DNA from: Martelella alba | GTDB taxonomy: Bacteria > Pseudomonadota > Alphaproteobacteria > Rhizobiales > Rhizobiaceae | Direction: 5' to 3' | DNA length: 64,000 nucleotides | Assembly: GCF_006516955.1 (NCBI RefSeq) | Contig: NZ_VHLG01000013.1 | Coordinates: 62,001 to 126,000 of the forward strand | In this document: positions 17,159 through 25,625 of the stretch, in pieces | Position numbering within the stretch: the first letter of the stretch is position 1 | Layout of the letters: every line of letters begins with the position of its first letter | Notes under the pieces: generated by a model | The model's input: the letters and a program-made list of their open reading frames with translations, nothing else | Databases searched by the model: none | What the model was told of the DNA's origin: nothing | Made by a program: the position numbers and the translations under genes

Positions 17159-18082
17159 TTCTGCATTCATTGCCAATGCGCGAAGGGTCTCAAGCAGGGG
17201 GGAAGGATCGTCGCGCCGCCAGGCAAGAGCAACGCTGAGGGCAGGCGCAGGTTCTTCCAGATCGACAATGTGCATATCATCGCTGGTCGCACAGTCGATC
17301 CGATTGCTGACGAAGCTGACCCCCATGCCCGCCTCAACCAGGCAGAGGCAGGTCTGCCCCTCCGTGCAATCCTTGACCCTCGGCCGAAATCCCGAGACGG
17401 CGCAGGCGCGAATGATCTCGTCATGAACACCAGGATTTTGTGCGCGTGGCGGAATGATAAAAGTGTCGCTGGCGAAAGCGGAAAGCGGAAACGGGCCGCC
17501 GGCATACCCCTTCATGTGTGGATGGCAGGTCGGAACGGCCAACCGCATTTTCTCCGAATGGATCACACGCACGTCAAGTTTCGGATCACTTGCCGGTGCC
17601 AGCAGAAAGCCGGCATCAATTTCCGCCGCCAGCAACGCCTGACACTGGGCATCCGTCGGAAGCTCGCGAATTGAAACCTCGATCTCGGGATGCGAAACGC
17701 GAAAACCGCGGATCACCTGCGGGAAAACCGTCTGCATGGCAAGCGGCGTGACGCCAATGGAGAAGCGACCGCTTTTTTCCGCAATCGCATGTCGCACGGC
17801 CCGCTGCACTTCATCGAGATGCCTGAGCAAGCCGTCGGCCTCGCGTCGTAGGACAACACCTGACGCTGTCAGTGAAACCCGCCGCGTCGTGCGCTCGAAA
17901 AGCTTCACGCCAAGCTTGTGCTCAAGCTGTGCAACGGTCTTGGTCACAACAGGCTGAGACATGTTCAACAGTTCGGCAGCCCTGTTGAAATTCAACGTTT
18001 CGGCAACGCGCATGAAACAGCGCAGCTCCTTGATTTCCAACCTATCCGCGCTCCATAAAATCCAGAATGGAATGTTTTTCAA
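17144..18082 (-). CDS. LysR family transcriptional regulator
   Basis: 312 residues. N-terminal winged HTH (about 15-75, LNFNRAAELLNMSQPVVTKT), a linker helix, then a periplasmic-binding-like effector domain (about 100-300). A TTG at the codon for LEIKELRCF, about 14 codons in, is a plausible alternative start because LysR proteins usually begin there. The last residues (EKAAA) and stop lie inside the inverted mosaic repeat. The target is unknown; it converges on the MFS pump and precedes no operon of its own. Confidence 0.85.
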   Translation of the reverse strand: MKNIPFWILWSADRLEIKELRCFMRVAETLNFNRAAELLNMSQPVVTKTVAQLEHKLGVKLFERTTRRVSLTASGVVLRREADGLLRHLDEVQRAVRHAIAEKSGRFSIGVTPLAMQTVFPQVIRGFRVSHPEIEVSIRELPTDAQCQALLAAEIDAGFLLAPASDPKLDVRVIHSEKMRLAVPTCHPHMKGYAGGPFPLSAFASDTFIIPPRAQNPGVHDEIIRACAVSGFRPRVKDCTEGQTCLCLVEAGMGVSFVSNRIDCATSDDMHIVDLEEPAPALSVALAWRRDDPSPLLETLRALAMNAEKAAA

Positions 18083-18159
18083 TTCAGTTCTGGAATTAAT
18101 ATAGTCGTCATGCGCGGCAACGGCAACGGGCGCAGCGCCAGCCTGCGGAAGGTCGGAGG

Positions 18160-18837
18160 TTAGTCCGCTTCATTCGCCTTGGCCACGGCATCGTCCAGAC
18201 GTGCTTTCATGTCCTCATAGGGAATGCCGCCGACAATTTTCGCTCCATTGATGAAGAAGGACGGTGTTCCCTGCACGTCGAAATCGCCGGTTGCCTGATC
18301 TGTCAGGGTGCGAAGGGCCTGAAACGTGTCCTCATTCGCGACCAGACGGTCAAATTCCGCATCCGACAAACCGTTTTCCGCCGCAATGGATCTCAATGTC
18401 TGTCCAAGATCCTGAGCATTGATCAGATCGTCATAATGCGCATAGAAAGAGGCGACGAACTGATCGTAATTCTCTGCGCTCTGTCCTTCAGCCAGCATGA
18501 AAATCGCCATGTCGACATTGTTGCGGACGAAGGGCCGAAACAGATAGCGGATTTTCCCGGTCTTAACGAACTCTTCGTTGATGCGCGGTGCCACAGTCGT
18601 CCGGTACGCGACGCAATGGCTGCAGGTGGGAGACGAATATTCGATCAGCGTGACCTTGGCGATGCCATTTCCCTCGGGCCGATCGGCCCGGCCAGCGGCG
18701 ACGGAAAGATCGATGTCACCGGCAATAGCCGATGATGCCAAGGCCATCAGCCCCAGCGCAGTCAGGATCGCAAGAAACCGGTGTTTGGCAAGAACGTTGA
18801 AGCTGCCGTGAGTGGTGGTCATTGCTGGTACTTTCAT
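18160..18837 (-). CDS. Periplasmic DsbA-family thiol:disulfide oxidoreductase
   Basis: 225 residues from ATG 18837; a GTG at 18846 and an ATG at 18822 are also possible. A signal peptide or membrane anchor comes first (RFLAILTALGLMALASSAIA), then a thioredoxin-fold domain with the CSHC active site in SPTCSHC (about residue 72) and the cis-proline loop GTPSFFING near residue 190. This is the DsbA/BdbD-like group that oxidises exported proteins. It belongs to a cluster with thioredoxin, TrxB, OsmC and an ArsR-rhodanese regulator. The palindrome GCGATCA-N6-TGATCGC (18839-18858) abuts the start. Confidence 0.85.
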   Translation of the reverse strand: MKVPAMTTTHGSFNVLAKHRFLAILTALGLMALASSAIAGDIDLSVAAGRADRPEGNGIAKVTLIEYSSPTCSHCVAYRTTVAPRINEEFVKTGKIRYLFRPFVRNNVDMAIFMLAEGQSAENYDQFVASFYAHYDDLINAQDLGQTLRSIAAENGLSDAEFDRLVANEDTFQALRTLTDQATGDFDVQGTPSFFINGAKIVGGIPYEDMKARLDDAVAKANEAD

Positions 18838-18943
18838 CGCGATCACTTAGCTGATCGCTGAAATTGATCTGAGCCAGGAGCAAAGGAAAAGCGCCAAAGC
18901 AATACCAAGGAGTCCAGACCATGGCTGATGGCTTTGAAAGCGA

Positions 18944-18989
18944 TTGCCAACCCGTCATTCAGCTATCTTATTAAATGACGGGTTGGCAA
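18944..18989. repeat. 16-bp perfect inverted repeat upstream of the dsbA-like gene
   Basis: TTGCCAACCCGTCATT (18944-18959) and its exact complement (18974-18989) flank a 14-base AT-rich loop. It lies between the DUF2938 gene and the DsbA-like gene, both on the minus strand. No T-run follows on either strand, so it may be an operator or a factor-dependent terminator. Confidence 0.6.
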
Positions 18990-19096
18990 CCGTGACAGAT
19001 TGAAGCTGTCCAAGAGAGGGTCGCCGTTGCGGCGAGCCGACATGTGGCAAGCGATAAGACCCTCTCGTCGATGCTGAAGCGGATGTCAGCACTGTC

Positions 19097-19588
19097 CTAG
19101 AGACCGCTGGCAACCCAGCAGGCCAGGCCATATTGCGCCGCCGCGAAGATAGCATGGGCCACAACGAGATAGAGCAGCATGACAGCCTGGTTGGGGAGCT
19201 TATGCGCCATGACGCCAGCCCCGAGACCGGGAAAGAGAATAAACATGCCTGCCAGCGTGCTGGCGAGAAAGCCGATAATAACGACAGGCCAGACAGTCGG
19301 GTTCTGAATGAAGCCGGCGCCCCAGAACAGCAGAAGCAAAACAGCGTAACTGATGCCGATGACATAATGAAAAGCCCAGCCTAGGGCGCGCTGGCCCGCA
19401 CCGGGCGGCGTGGTGTCGGCGCCGTTCAGGATGAATTGCCCCTGGGTCAGTCCAATCAGCCAGCGGGCGACAACGCCCCAATTGGTCGGCAGGATTCCGG
19501 TCACCCACTTGACGATCATGACCCAGATATCAAGCGCGATCGTCGCGCCAATTCCGACAACCAGTGAAAAGAGGATTACATCACTCAT
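19097..19588 (-). CDS. DUF2938 integral membrane protein
   Basis: 163 residues, four to five predicted membrane helices (starting MSDVILFSLVVGIGATIALD; later GISYAVLLLLFWGAGF and VVIIGFLASTLAGMFILF). The family is widespread in Proteobacteria and has no established role. It follows the ArsR-rhodanese gene on the same strand and has a large palindrome 96 bases upstream that could be bound by that regulator, linking it to the redox cluster. Confidence 0.75.
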   Translation of the reverse strand: MSDVILFSLVVGIGATIALDIWVMIVKWVTGILPTNWGVVARWLIGLTQGQFILNGADTTPPGAGQRALGWAFHYVIGISYAVLLLLFWGAGFIQNPTVWPVVIIGFLASTLAGMFILFPGLGAGVMAHKLPNQAVMLLYLVVAHAIFAAAQYGLACWVASGL

Positions 19589-19683
19589 TCTCGTTACTGT
19601 CCTCTACTTTGTTCAGGCTTTGCCGACAGGCAGATCTTCCTGCTTTCGGCCTTTGCGACCGGGCATCGTCAAAACCGCCATAA

Positions 19684-19717
19684 TTCAATCATTCAATGTT
19701 TCTATTGAATGATTGAA
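19684..19717. promoter_or_regulatory. Perfect palindromic operator candidate upstream of DUF2938 gene
   Basis: TTCAATCATTCAAT (19684-19697), spacer GTTTCT, then the exact complement (19704-19717). Each arm contains the TTCAAT half-site twice. AT-rich ATTCAAT-type palindromes suit ArsR/SmtB-family repressors, and the neighbouring ArsR-rhodanese protein is the natural candidate ligand. Confidence 0.55.
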
Positions 19718-19827
19718 CATATCGCAAGAGCCATTTGGCAACCTACAGTTCCGCAGGTTCTTGTGGCGTCGCTGGATTGAAGCGCCACGCCTGCGCCGGC
19801 AACCAATAAGTAAAAGAAACAGAACTA

Positions 19828-20481
19828 CTATTCTTCCGTTGGCAACCCAGCGGCCTGCCACTCGGCGACACCATCTGGAAACCGTCGAACATGAAAGCCT
19901 TGCCTGGCAAGCAGCATTGCTGCCTGGGAGGACAGGACACAGTAAGGGCCGCGGCAATAGGCAATCACCTGCCGTCCGGTGTCCAGTTCAGCGATACGAT
20001 GCGCAAGATCCCTCACCGGAATGTTCGTCGCCCCCGGCAGGTGTCCGAGACGGAATTCTTCTTCCGGACGGACATCGAGAAGCGTCACGCCGCCTGTGCT
20101 CAGGAGTTCGAGCAGTGCGTCGCGGGAAATTGCCTCCAGTGTGTCAGGGGAGGCAATACTGTCCTGGCGAAGGTCATCCTGAAGCCCGCGCTGAAAGGCT
20201 GCATAATGTCGCAATGCCTGAATAACATCCATCACGGGCCCCTCGGCCAGACGATACAATACGTTTTTGCCATCCCTGCGTGACTGGACGAAACCGCTTC
20301 GGCGCAATTGCTGCAGATGCTGCGATGTATTGGCAACGGACAGTCCAGAGATCTCGGCCAGACGTTCAACAGCGCGTTCTCCCTGACCGAGATGATCCAG
20401 CAAGAGCAACCTGTGCGCATTTGCAAGGGCTTTGGCGTGTTCACTCAGGTCCTGATAGAATTTCAGATTGAAGTCGCTCAT
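19828..20481 (-). CDS. ArsR-family regulator fused to a rhodanese domain
   Basis: 217 residues. ArsR winged HTH at about 10-85 (SVANTSQHLQQLRRSGFVQS as recognition region), rhodanese domain about 115-215 (TLLDVRPEEEFRLGHLPGA; active-site loop AYCRGPYC, Cys176 and Cys181). The HTH part has no cysteine, so unlike BigR or SqrR any thiol or persulfide sensing must use the rhodanese cysteines. I chose the start at MSDFNLK; an upstream in-frame extension is possible. It is divergent from trxB and probably represses the thiol-redox genes around it. Confidence 0.82.
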   Translation of the reverse strand: MSDFNLKFYQDLSEHAKALANAHRLLLLDHLGQGERAVERLAEISGLSVANTSQHLQQLRRSGFVQSRRDGKNVLYRLAEGPVMDVIQALRHYAAFQRGLQDDLRQDSIASPDTLEAISRDALLELLSTGGVTLLDVRPEEEFRLGHLPGATNIPVRDLAHRIAELDTGRQVIAYCRGPYCVLSSQAAMLLARQGFHVRRFPDGVAEWQAAGLPTEE

Positions 20482-20667
20482 CTGCTCTGCCGCTGTTCTC
20501 TCGATGTCTTGATCTCCCGTCCCGCCCGGAAACATCAGGTTCGCCTTTCGGGTTGCGTATAGCGCCCGTCTGGATCGGATCGGCAGGGCATGACAGACAA
20601 ATTAATTCCATCTCAGAATATATATTGATACAGAAATAGAACTTAAACCACTCTATCAAGAGCATAT

Positions 20668-21642
20668 ATGACCTTTAGCACAATGAACGGCAAGGTCATG
20701 CACAGAAAGCTTATCATTATCGGCGCCGGTCCGGCCGGCTACACCGCTGCCATCTACGCCGCGCGCGCAGGGCTGTCTCCTTTGCTCCTGACGGGACTGG
20801 AACCGGGCGGTCAGCTCACCATCACCACGGATGTTGAAAACTATCCCGGTTTCGCCGACGCCATTCAGGGGCCATGGCTCGTTGAGCAGATGCGCGATCA
20901 GGCACTCAGAATGGGAACAGAGATCGTCTCGGACCTTGTTACCAGGGCTGAGCTTGATGTGGGGCTCCGGCTCCACTGTGACAGCGGCGCTGAATATTCC
21001 GCCTCTGCCCTGATCATTGCCACCGGCGCCAGGGCGCGCTGGCTGGGCCTGCCATCTGAAACCCTTTACCAGGGCGGTGGCGTTTCTGCCTGCGCCACAT
21101 GTGACGGCTTCTTCTACCGGGGACGGACAGTGGTGGTCGTGGGCGGAGGCAATACCGCCGTCGAAGAAGCGCTGTTTCTTGCAGGCATCGCTGGCCGGGT
21201 GATCCTGGTTCATCGCCGCGACAGTCTGCGCGCCGAGAAAGTCATGCAGCAACGTCTTTTTGCCCACCCGAAGATCGAGGTGATCTGGAACGCAGAAATT
21301 GCCGAGATCACCGGGACTGAGACGCCTCGGATCGTCACCGGCATCCAGCTTCGCGATACCCGCAGCGGCGATCTGAAAGAGATCGCCACCGATGGCGTCT
21401 TCATTGCCATCGGCCACAGCCCGGCAACCGCTCTCTTCGCCGGTCAGCTGGCACTGAAACCGGGCGGCTATATCAGCACCGCTCCCGACAGCACAGCGAC
21501 CACGATACCGGGCGTCTTTGCCGCTGGCGACGTCGCCGACGACCGGTTTCGCCAGGCGGTAACAGCGGCAGGCCAGGGATGCGTGGCAGCCCTTGAGGCC
21601 GAGCAATATCTTGCCGGCCTGCCCGATCAACGCGCTGCGTGA
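20668..21642 (+). CDS. trxB: Thioredoxin-disulfide reductase
   Basis: 324 residues, close to the usual 310-325. FAD site GAGPAGYTAAIYAARAG at the N-terminus, redox motif CATC (Cys142/Cys145), NADPH site VVGGGNTAVEEA, and the C-terminal FAD motif GVFAAGDV. It reduces thioredoxin with NADPH. ATG 20698 would remove a ten-residue extension and is a reasonable alternative start. It is followed after 27 bases by a thioredoxin gene, forming an operon with the OsmC gene. This is probably an accessory copy dedicated to the locus. Confidence 0.88.
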   Translation: MTFSTMNGKVMHRKLIIIGAGPAGYTAAIYAARAGLSPLLLTGLEPGGQLTITTDVENYPGFADAIQGPWLVEQMRDQALRMGTEIVSDLVTRAELDVGLRLHCDSGAEYSASALIIATGARARWLGLPSETLYQGGGVSACATCDGFFYRGRTVVVVGGGNTAVEEALFLAGIAGRVILVHRRDSLRAEKVMQQRLFAHPKIEVIWNAEIAEITGTETPRIVTGIQLRDTRSGDLKEIATDGVFIAIGHSPATALFAGQLALKPGGYISTAPDSTATTIPGVFAAGDVADDRFRQAVTAAGQGCVAALEAEQYLAGLPDQRAA

Positions 21643-21669
21643 CAATACCGAAACACCAAGGAGAAATTC

Positions 21670-21993
21670 ATGTCCAACGTTACCAAACTCGACAGCAATA
21701 ACTTCAACAGCTTCATGGAAGGCACCGGCTCGGTGAAGGTGCTTCGTTTCTGGGCAACCTGGTGCAGGCCCTGCATCGCCCTGGAACCGATCTACAACGA
21801 TGTTGCGACAGAACTGAAGGATGATGCCGCCTTTGCAGAAGTCGACATCGATGTCGCGCCTGAAATCGCCGGCGCCTTTGGCATCCGCTCCGTTCCAACA
21901 GTGATCATATTCAAGGATGGCAAGCCGGTTCAAGGCGTTGTCGGGCTCAATCCGAAGGAACGCTATACCACGGCAATCAAGGCAGCAGCCTGA
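21670..21993 (+). CDS. Thioredoxin
   Basis: 107 residues, standard thioredoxin length. The active site is WCRPC (31-35) rather than WCGPC, with cis-proline loop SVPTVIIFKDG. AAGGAG precedes the ATG. It is the likely electron acceptor of the adjacent TrxB and donor to peroxidases or reductases. The Gly-to-Arg change in the CXXC loop should shift its redox potential, an inference from known thioredoxin variants. Confidence 0.87.
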   Translation: MSNVTKLDSNNFNSFMEGTGSVKVLRFWATWCRPCIALEPIYNDVATELKDDAAFAEVDIDVAPEIAGAFGIRSVPTVIIFKDGKPVQGVVGLNPKERYTTAIKAAA

Positions 21994-22005
21994 AAGGACA
22001 AGACA

Positions 22006-22437
22006 ATGGCAGAGATGAAACTGACCGCTGCATGGCAGGGTGATTTCAAGGGTCAGGGCAAGATTTCCGGCGACGGCTGGGATGTCACCATCGGCATTCC
22101 GGCAGATCTTGGCGGCAGCGGCGCGGGCGCCGATCCGAAACAGCTCTACACGGCTTCCACGCTGGCATGCTTCACTGCGACCCTGCGCGCCATCACGGCC
22201 AGCAAGAAAATCCCCGTGGAAACACTTGCCGTGGAGACATCAGCGGTCGCCACCGACGAAGCCTTCTCGATTGAACATACGGCAGTTCTTCAGTTGAAAA
22301 ATACCGCAAGCGAAAGTGATATCGCAGCAGCTGAGCGCGCAGTCGAGACTGCGGACAAGATATGCGCCGTCGGCAATCTGGCACGCAAGGCGGGCGTTTC
22401 GATCCATGCCAAGGCGAATATTTCGATCGCGCCCTGA
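22006..22437 (+). CDS. OsmC/Ohr-family peroxiredoxin
   Basis: 143 residues. The two family cysteines are present: Cys55 (STLACFTATL) and Cys120 (DKICAVGN). Such proteins reduce organic hydroperoxides, and some relatives also act on reactive sulfur species. It starts 12 bases after the thioredoxin gene with AAAGGA upstream. In this position thioredoxin is a plausible reductant, though classical OsmC/Ohr enzymes use lipoyl proteins. Confidence 0.85.
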   Translation: MAEMKLTAAWQGDFKGQGKISGDGWDVTIGIPADLGGSGAGADPKQLYTASTLACFTATLRAITASKKIPVETLAVETSAVATDEAFSIEHTAVLQLKNTASESDIAAAERAVETADKICAVGNLARKAGVSIHAKANISIAP

Positions 22438-22847
22438 TTGGCGCTCGACGCGTCAAATCATCTATCGGCGCATCAATCATCCGGCACCTCATCTCCATTC
22501 TTGAAAAGCTCAGGCGGGGCCGCGATCACGGCATTGGGGTCCCGCCGCCGGTCCATCCCGCCGCATCGCAAAACGGATCCGCCAGCTAGAGCTGGAAGAT
22601 GATGCATTCCACGCGATCAAGCAGCACAGAGTGTCATTTCCATTTTAGGGGCGTGAACACTGTTTCAAGACGAAACAGATGTGATCTTCGATCGAACTCG
22701 ACATGCCTCTTAATCTATACGTCTTACGCAGCCCCATATTGTAAACGGTGCGCACTTTAATCTCGATCGATTTATTCGCATTTGTCAGAAATTCATTATC
22801 TGCATATCGAAAAAACAGGCCATCCCACATATCGGTGAAGACAATGA

Positions 22848-22875
22848 CAGAGCCGCCTTTACGAGGGCGGCTCTG
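22848..22875. terminator. Terminator-like hairpin
   Basis: CAGAGCCGCC and GGCGGCTCTG form a perfect 10-bp stem with an 8-base loop. No clean T-run follows, so termination would be weak or factor-dependent. It lies between convergent transcripts from the OsmC and NagB-like genes. Confidence 0.5.
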
Positions 22876-23059
22876 CTGCTGTTTGACTGAAAATTCCGGA
22901 GACGCCGGCCGGCACGCACATTCAGCAGAGATCATGAAGGGATATGAACCCGCCACCCGCCGCGCCGGCAGCGTTCCTCACCGCATGTTCCGAGACGCCG
23001 CGCCCGCACCGCCATTGAAAGGCGCAAGGGCTCTCCCCCGCGCTTTCAGTTTTCATGCA

Positions 23060-23075
23060 GGCTCCGTTCGGAGCC
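23060..23075 (-). terminator. Small hairpin downstream of NagB-like gene
   Basis: GGCTCC-GTTC-GGAGCC, ten bases past the operon's last stop codon on the minus strand. It is a possible operon terminator but has no T-run. Confidence 0.35.
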
Positions 23076-23084
23076 ACAAAGGTC

Positions 23085-23846
23085 TCAGCGATCGAGGAGC
23101 GAGGCCGCATCCTGATTGAGGTAAAGCGTTGCCTGCGGCGTCTTCTTCAGCAGTGAAGCCGGGCACATGAAGGTAACCGGCCCCTCAAGCGCCGTCTTGA
23201 TCACCGGCGCCTTGTCCTTTTCATGAACCAGCGCCAGCACCCGGCCCGGTTTCAGGAGCGCATGCATGGTCAGTGACAGGCCATATTTCGGAACCGCATC
23301 CATGGTTTTGAAGATACCGTTCTTGAACACCTGCCCACGGGTCGTCGGATCAAGGGCAACAACACGGATCACGTCCTTGGTATCAAAATCTGCCGGCGGG
23401 TCATTGAAGGCCAGATGCCCGCTTTCACCAATACCGACAACGCAGAGCACGGGCTGGTGATCGTTGTAGATCTTGGTATAGCGGGCAAGCTCATCTTCCA
23501 GAGAGGGAGCTGCACCATTCATCGGATAGAAGGCCTTCGGCTTCACCTCGTTCAGCAGATGCTTACGCATACGCGACGCACCGCTTTCCTCCTGGCTCTC
23601 ATGAACACCCATATAGGTATCGACATGCAGAACGGTGATCTTGCTCCATTCGATATCATTGCGCGCCTTGATGGCCGTGAAAAACTGAGGCTGGGCAGCG
23701 CCGAGCGCCATGATGATGCAGATTTCGTCCTTCTTGGCGAGTTCCGCCTTGATGGTGGTTGCCAGCGCTTCTGCGGCCGCTTCACCCTGCTCCTGGTCGG
23801 TTGAACCGACCAGAACCTCAAGCTCTCCATATTTCAGATGTTCCAT
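23085..23846 (-). CDS. NagB-like sugar-phosphate isomerase/deaminase with altered active site
   Basis: 253 residues, the NagB/6-phosphogluconolactonase fold. The family motif is present as GIGESGHLAFNDP (138-150) and HVDTYMG (74-80). Relative to E. coli NagB, the catalytic Asp141 position is Ser and Glu148 is Asp, while the His is kept; LDEY has become VDTY. It belongs to a divergent NagB subgroup, so glucosamine-6-phosphate deamination should not be assumed. It is the last gene of the seven-gene operon, 124 bases after the GntR gene. Confidence 0.72.
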   Translation of the reverse strand: MEHLKYGELEVLVGSTDQEQGEAAAEALATTIKAELAKKDEICIIMALGAAQPQFFTAIKARNDIEWSKITVLHVDTYMGVHESQEESGASRMRKHLLNEVKPKAFYPMNGAAPSLEDELARYTKIYNDHQPVLCVVGIGESGHLAFNDPPADFDTKDVIRVVALDPTTRGQVFKNGIFKTMDAVPKYGLSLTMHALLKPGRVLALVHEKDKAPVIKTALEGPVTFMCPASLLKKTPQATLYLNQDAASLLDR

Positions 23847-23970
23847 TTTTCTTCCTTTCAGTAGTCATTGCTGGTCGCCGAAAAGACACGACCGGTCCTT
23901 TTCAGCCTGCGGCATCACCGCCGGCTGAATTGCGTGAAGACTTGTTCTTCAGTCTCTGGCTATTGAGGCG

Positions 23971-24750
23971 TCAGCCCCGTTCTTGCCTCGGCGCATAGCG
24001 AACGCCGAAGGGGAAGGTCACATTGAACTCGATTTCGAGGTCGACGAAGGTTTCCTCGAGAAAACGGTCGATGAGACAATGATCCTTCTGCCGGATCGCC
24101 TGCAACTGCCGTGTATGCACTTCGATCATATGCTGCGCCCGATCCTCGGTCTGGCTGAGCGCACCGCGAAGCGGGTTGAGCTCGCGATAGATGCCGTTCA
24201 TCGTCCGTCGCAGCACCTGATTGCCCGTTGCATGAGCGATACGGCGGTGAAACATGCCATCGGCCTGCAGCACAATATTCGGCTGATCAATATGCTTCTG
24301 CATCAGCACGATCGTATCGGCGATCTGGTCCAGCTCGCGATCGGAGGCATTTTCCGCAGCCATATGATAGACGATCGGCTCAATCATCCGGCGCGCCGTG
24401 ATCAGTTCGGCAACATGATCGGCCTCCAGTGCAATCTTCTGTCCCAGCACTTCGGCAGGGATCATTTCCGAGGCAACGAAAATGCCGCCGGCCTGCCCTG
24501 GACGGATCAGCAGCACGCCGGAATTTTCGAGAACCCGCAGCGCCTGGCGCAGCGTCGGGCGCGAGACCTGAAGCATCTCGGCCATATCTTTTTCATTCGG
24601 CAGGCGATCGCCCTGAACCAGCCCTTCAGCATCGATGGCATCGACAATGCGCTCGATGATGGTCTGGAATGTCCGGTGTACGGTGATTGGCTTGAACGCG
24701 CCGGAACTGTCTTTTCCGAACGGTTTGGCTCCCGACTGACTGGGTCGCAT
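23971..24750 (-). CDS. GntR family regulator, FadR/FCD type
   Basis: 259 residues. Winged HTH about 25-90 (LPNEKDMAEMLQVSRPTLRQ), then an FCD all-helical ligand domain (about 115-250) with candidate metal residues in MFHRRIAHATGN and EVHTRQ. FCD regulators typically sense carboxylic acids. I chose ATG 24750, which overlaps the ROK stop by one base (TGATG); a TTG three bases earlier is possible. It sits inside the operon it presumably controls; candidate operators lie near 29370-29429. Confidence 0.85.
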   Translation of the reverse strand: MRPSQSGAKPFGKDSSGAFKPITVHRTFQTIIERIVDAIDAEGLVQGDRLPNEKDMAEMLQVSRPTLRQALRVLENSGVLLIRPGQAGGIFVASEMIPAEVLGQKIALEADHVAELITARRMIEPIVYHMAAENASDRELDQIADTIVLMQKHIDQPNIVLQADGMFHRRIAHATGNQVLRRTMNGIYRELNPLRGALSQTEDRAQHMIEVHTRQLQAIRQKDHCLIDRFLEETFVDLEIEFNVTFPFGVRYAPRQERG

Positions 24751-25625
24751 CAAAACGCCTCTTCCCTCTCCTTAAGCCCCAGGATCACACCGCGCTCTGC
24801 GGCATGATCGAGAGGTGAAATCGCGATCTCGGCGACAAACGGCTTTGAAAGGCCATCATGGTAGACATCGCTTGCCGGGCCGAGAAAATCCGACGCCGCA
24901 TGCTTGATCGAACCGTTGATGGCAATTCTCTCCGGATGGTAGAATCGCGAGATCATCTGCATGGTTTCCCCGAGATAGCGCGCAAAGATGCGCACCGTTT
25001 TCTGTGCCGCCGCCTCTCCTAGCCGCGCACGCGCAAAGATTGTTACGGCTTCCGCACGATCTTCACAAAGTTTTTCGTATATTTCCCGCATGCCGCGCCC
25101 GCACACCGTGCGATCCAGCGAGCGATATTCGCCCAGTTCCTCGACATAGACCGGCTGTTCGGAAATCAGGCCTGCCGCATAGCTGCCACGCAGCACCGCC
25201 CCATCATAAAAGCCGATCCCGATCCCCGTGCCGATGTTGAGCAATGCCACAGGCCTGTCGCGCGATGCCTCAACGAGGCGCGCTTCGGCGATACCCATGG
25301 CATGAAGATCATCATCGGCGTGAACTGTCTTCTTCAGTCGTTCGGCCAGATAGGCCTGCAACGGAAAGTCGACAAGGCCGCCCATCAGTGAGGAATAGAC
25401 CACATGCCCCCGGTCGAGAATTCCGTTGAGGGAAACCCCGACCCTTGCGACACCCGGCGGACAGACAGCCTCGATCAGCGATGCCAGGTCCTGAGCGAAA
25501 GCCTTGGTGCCGCGCCGCATCAGCGCCGTTGGCGTGCGCCCGAGCGGCAGGACATGGTTATCTTCGTCAATGAGACAATACTGGATCTTGGTGCCACCAA
25601 TATCCACGCAGAAATCCACTGTCAT
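24750..25625 (-). CDS. ROK-family sugar kinase-like protein lacking the zinc motif
   Basis: 291 residues. The ATP/phosphate loop DIGGTKIQYCLID opens the protein, a catalytic-Asp region is present (HADDDLHAMGIAEA), and a second glycine loop is GTGIGIGFYDGAVLRG. The usual ROK zinc motif CxCGxxGC is absent; the equivalent stretch reads RTVCGRGM. It probably phosphorylates a sugar or sugar derivative released from the imported substrate, but the changed substrate/zinc region argues against simple glucokinase or N-acetylglucosamine kinase. The start overlaps the upstream stop by four bases. Confidence 0.75.
   Translation of the reverse strand: MTVDFCVDIGGTKIQYCLIDEDNHVLPLGRTPTALMRRGTKAFAQDLASLIEAVCPPGVARVGVSLNGILDRGHVVYSSLMGGLVDFPLQAYLAERLKKTVHADDDLHAMGIAEARLVEASRDRPVALLNIGTGIGIGFYDGAVLRGSYAAGLISEQPVYVEELGEYRSLDRTVCGRGMREIYEKLCEDRAEAVTIFARARLGEAAAQKTVRIFARYLGETMQMISRFYHPERIAINGSIKHAASDFLGPASDVYHDGLSKPFVAEIAISPLDHAAERGVILGLKEREEAF

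Larger units (their letters stand above)
22438..23084. other. Intergenic region between the redox cluster and the NagB-like gene
   Basis: About 650 bases with no gene I can support. It holds a terminator-like hairpin at 22848-22875 and a smaller one at 23060-23075. An AT-rich minus-strand frame (22645-22956) has no recognisable family and crosses the hairpin, so I do not call it. Confidence 0.4.

Noticed and set aside
20656-21933. 425-codon minus-strand frame opposite trxB and thioredoxin
   Set aside because: Complement of two clearly recognised genes; no family features.
22645-22956. 103-codon AT-rich minus-strand frame
   Set aside because: It crosses the 22848-22875 hairpin and has no recognisable domain or good ribosome site.
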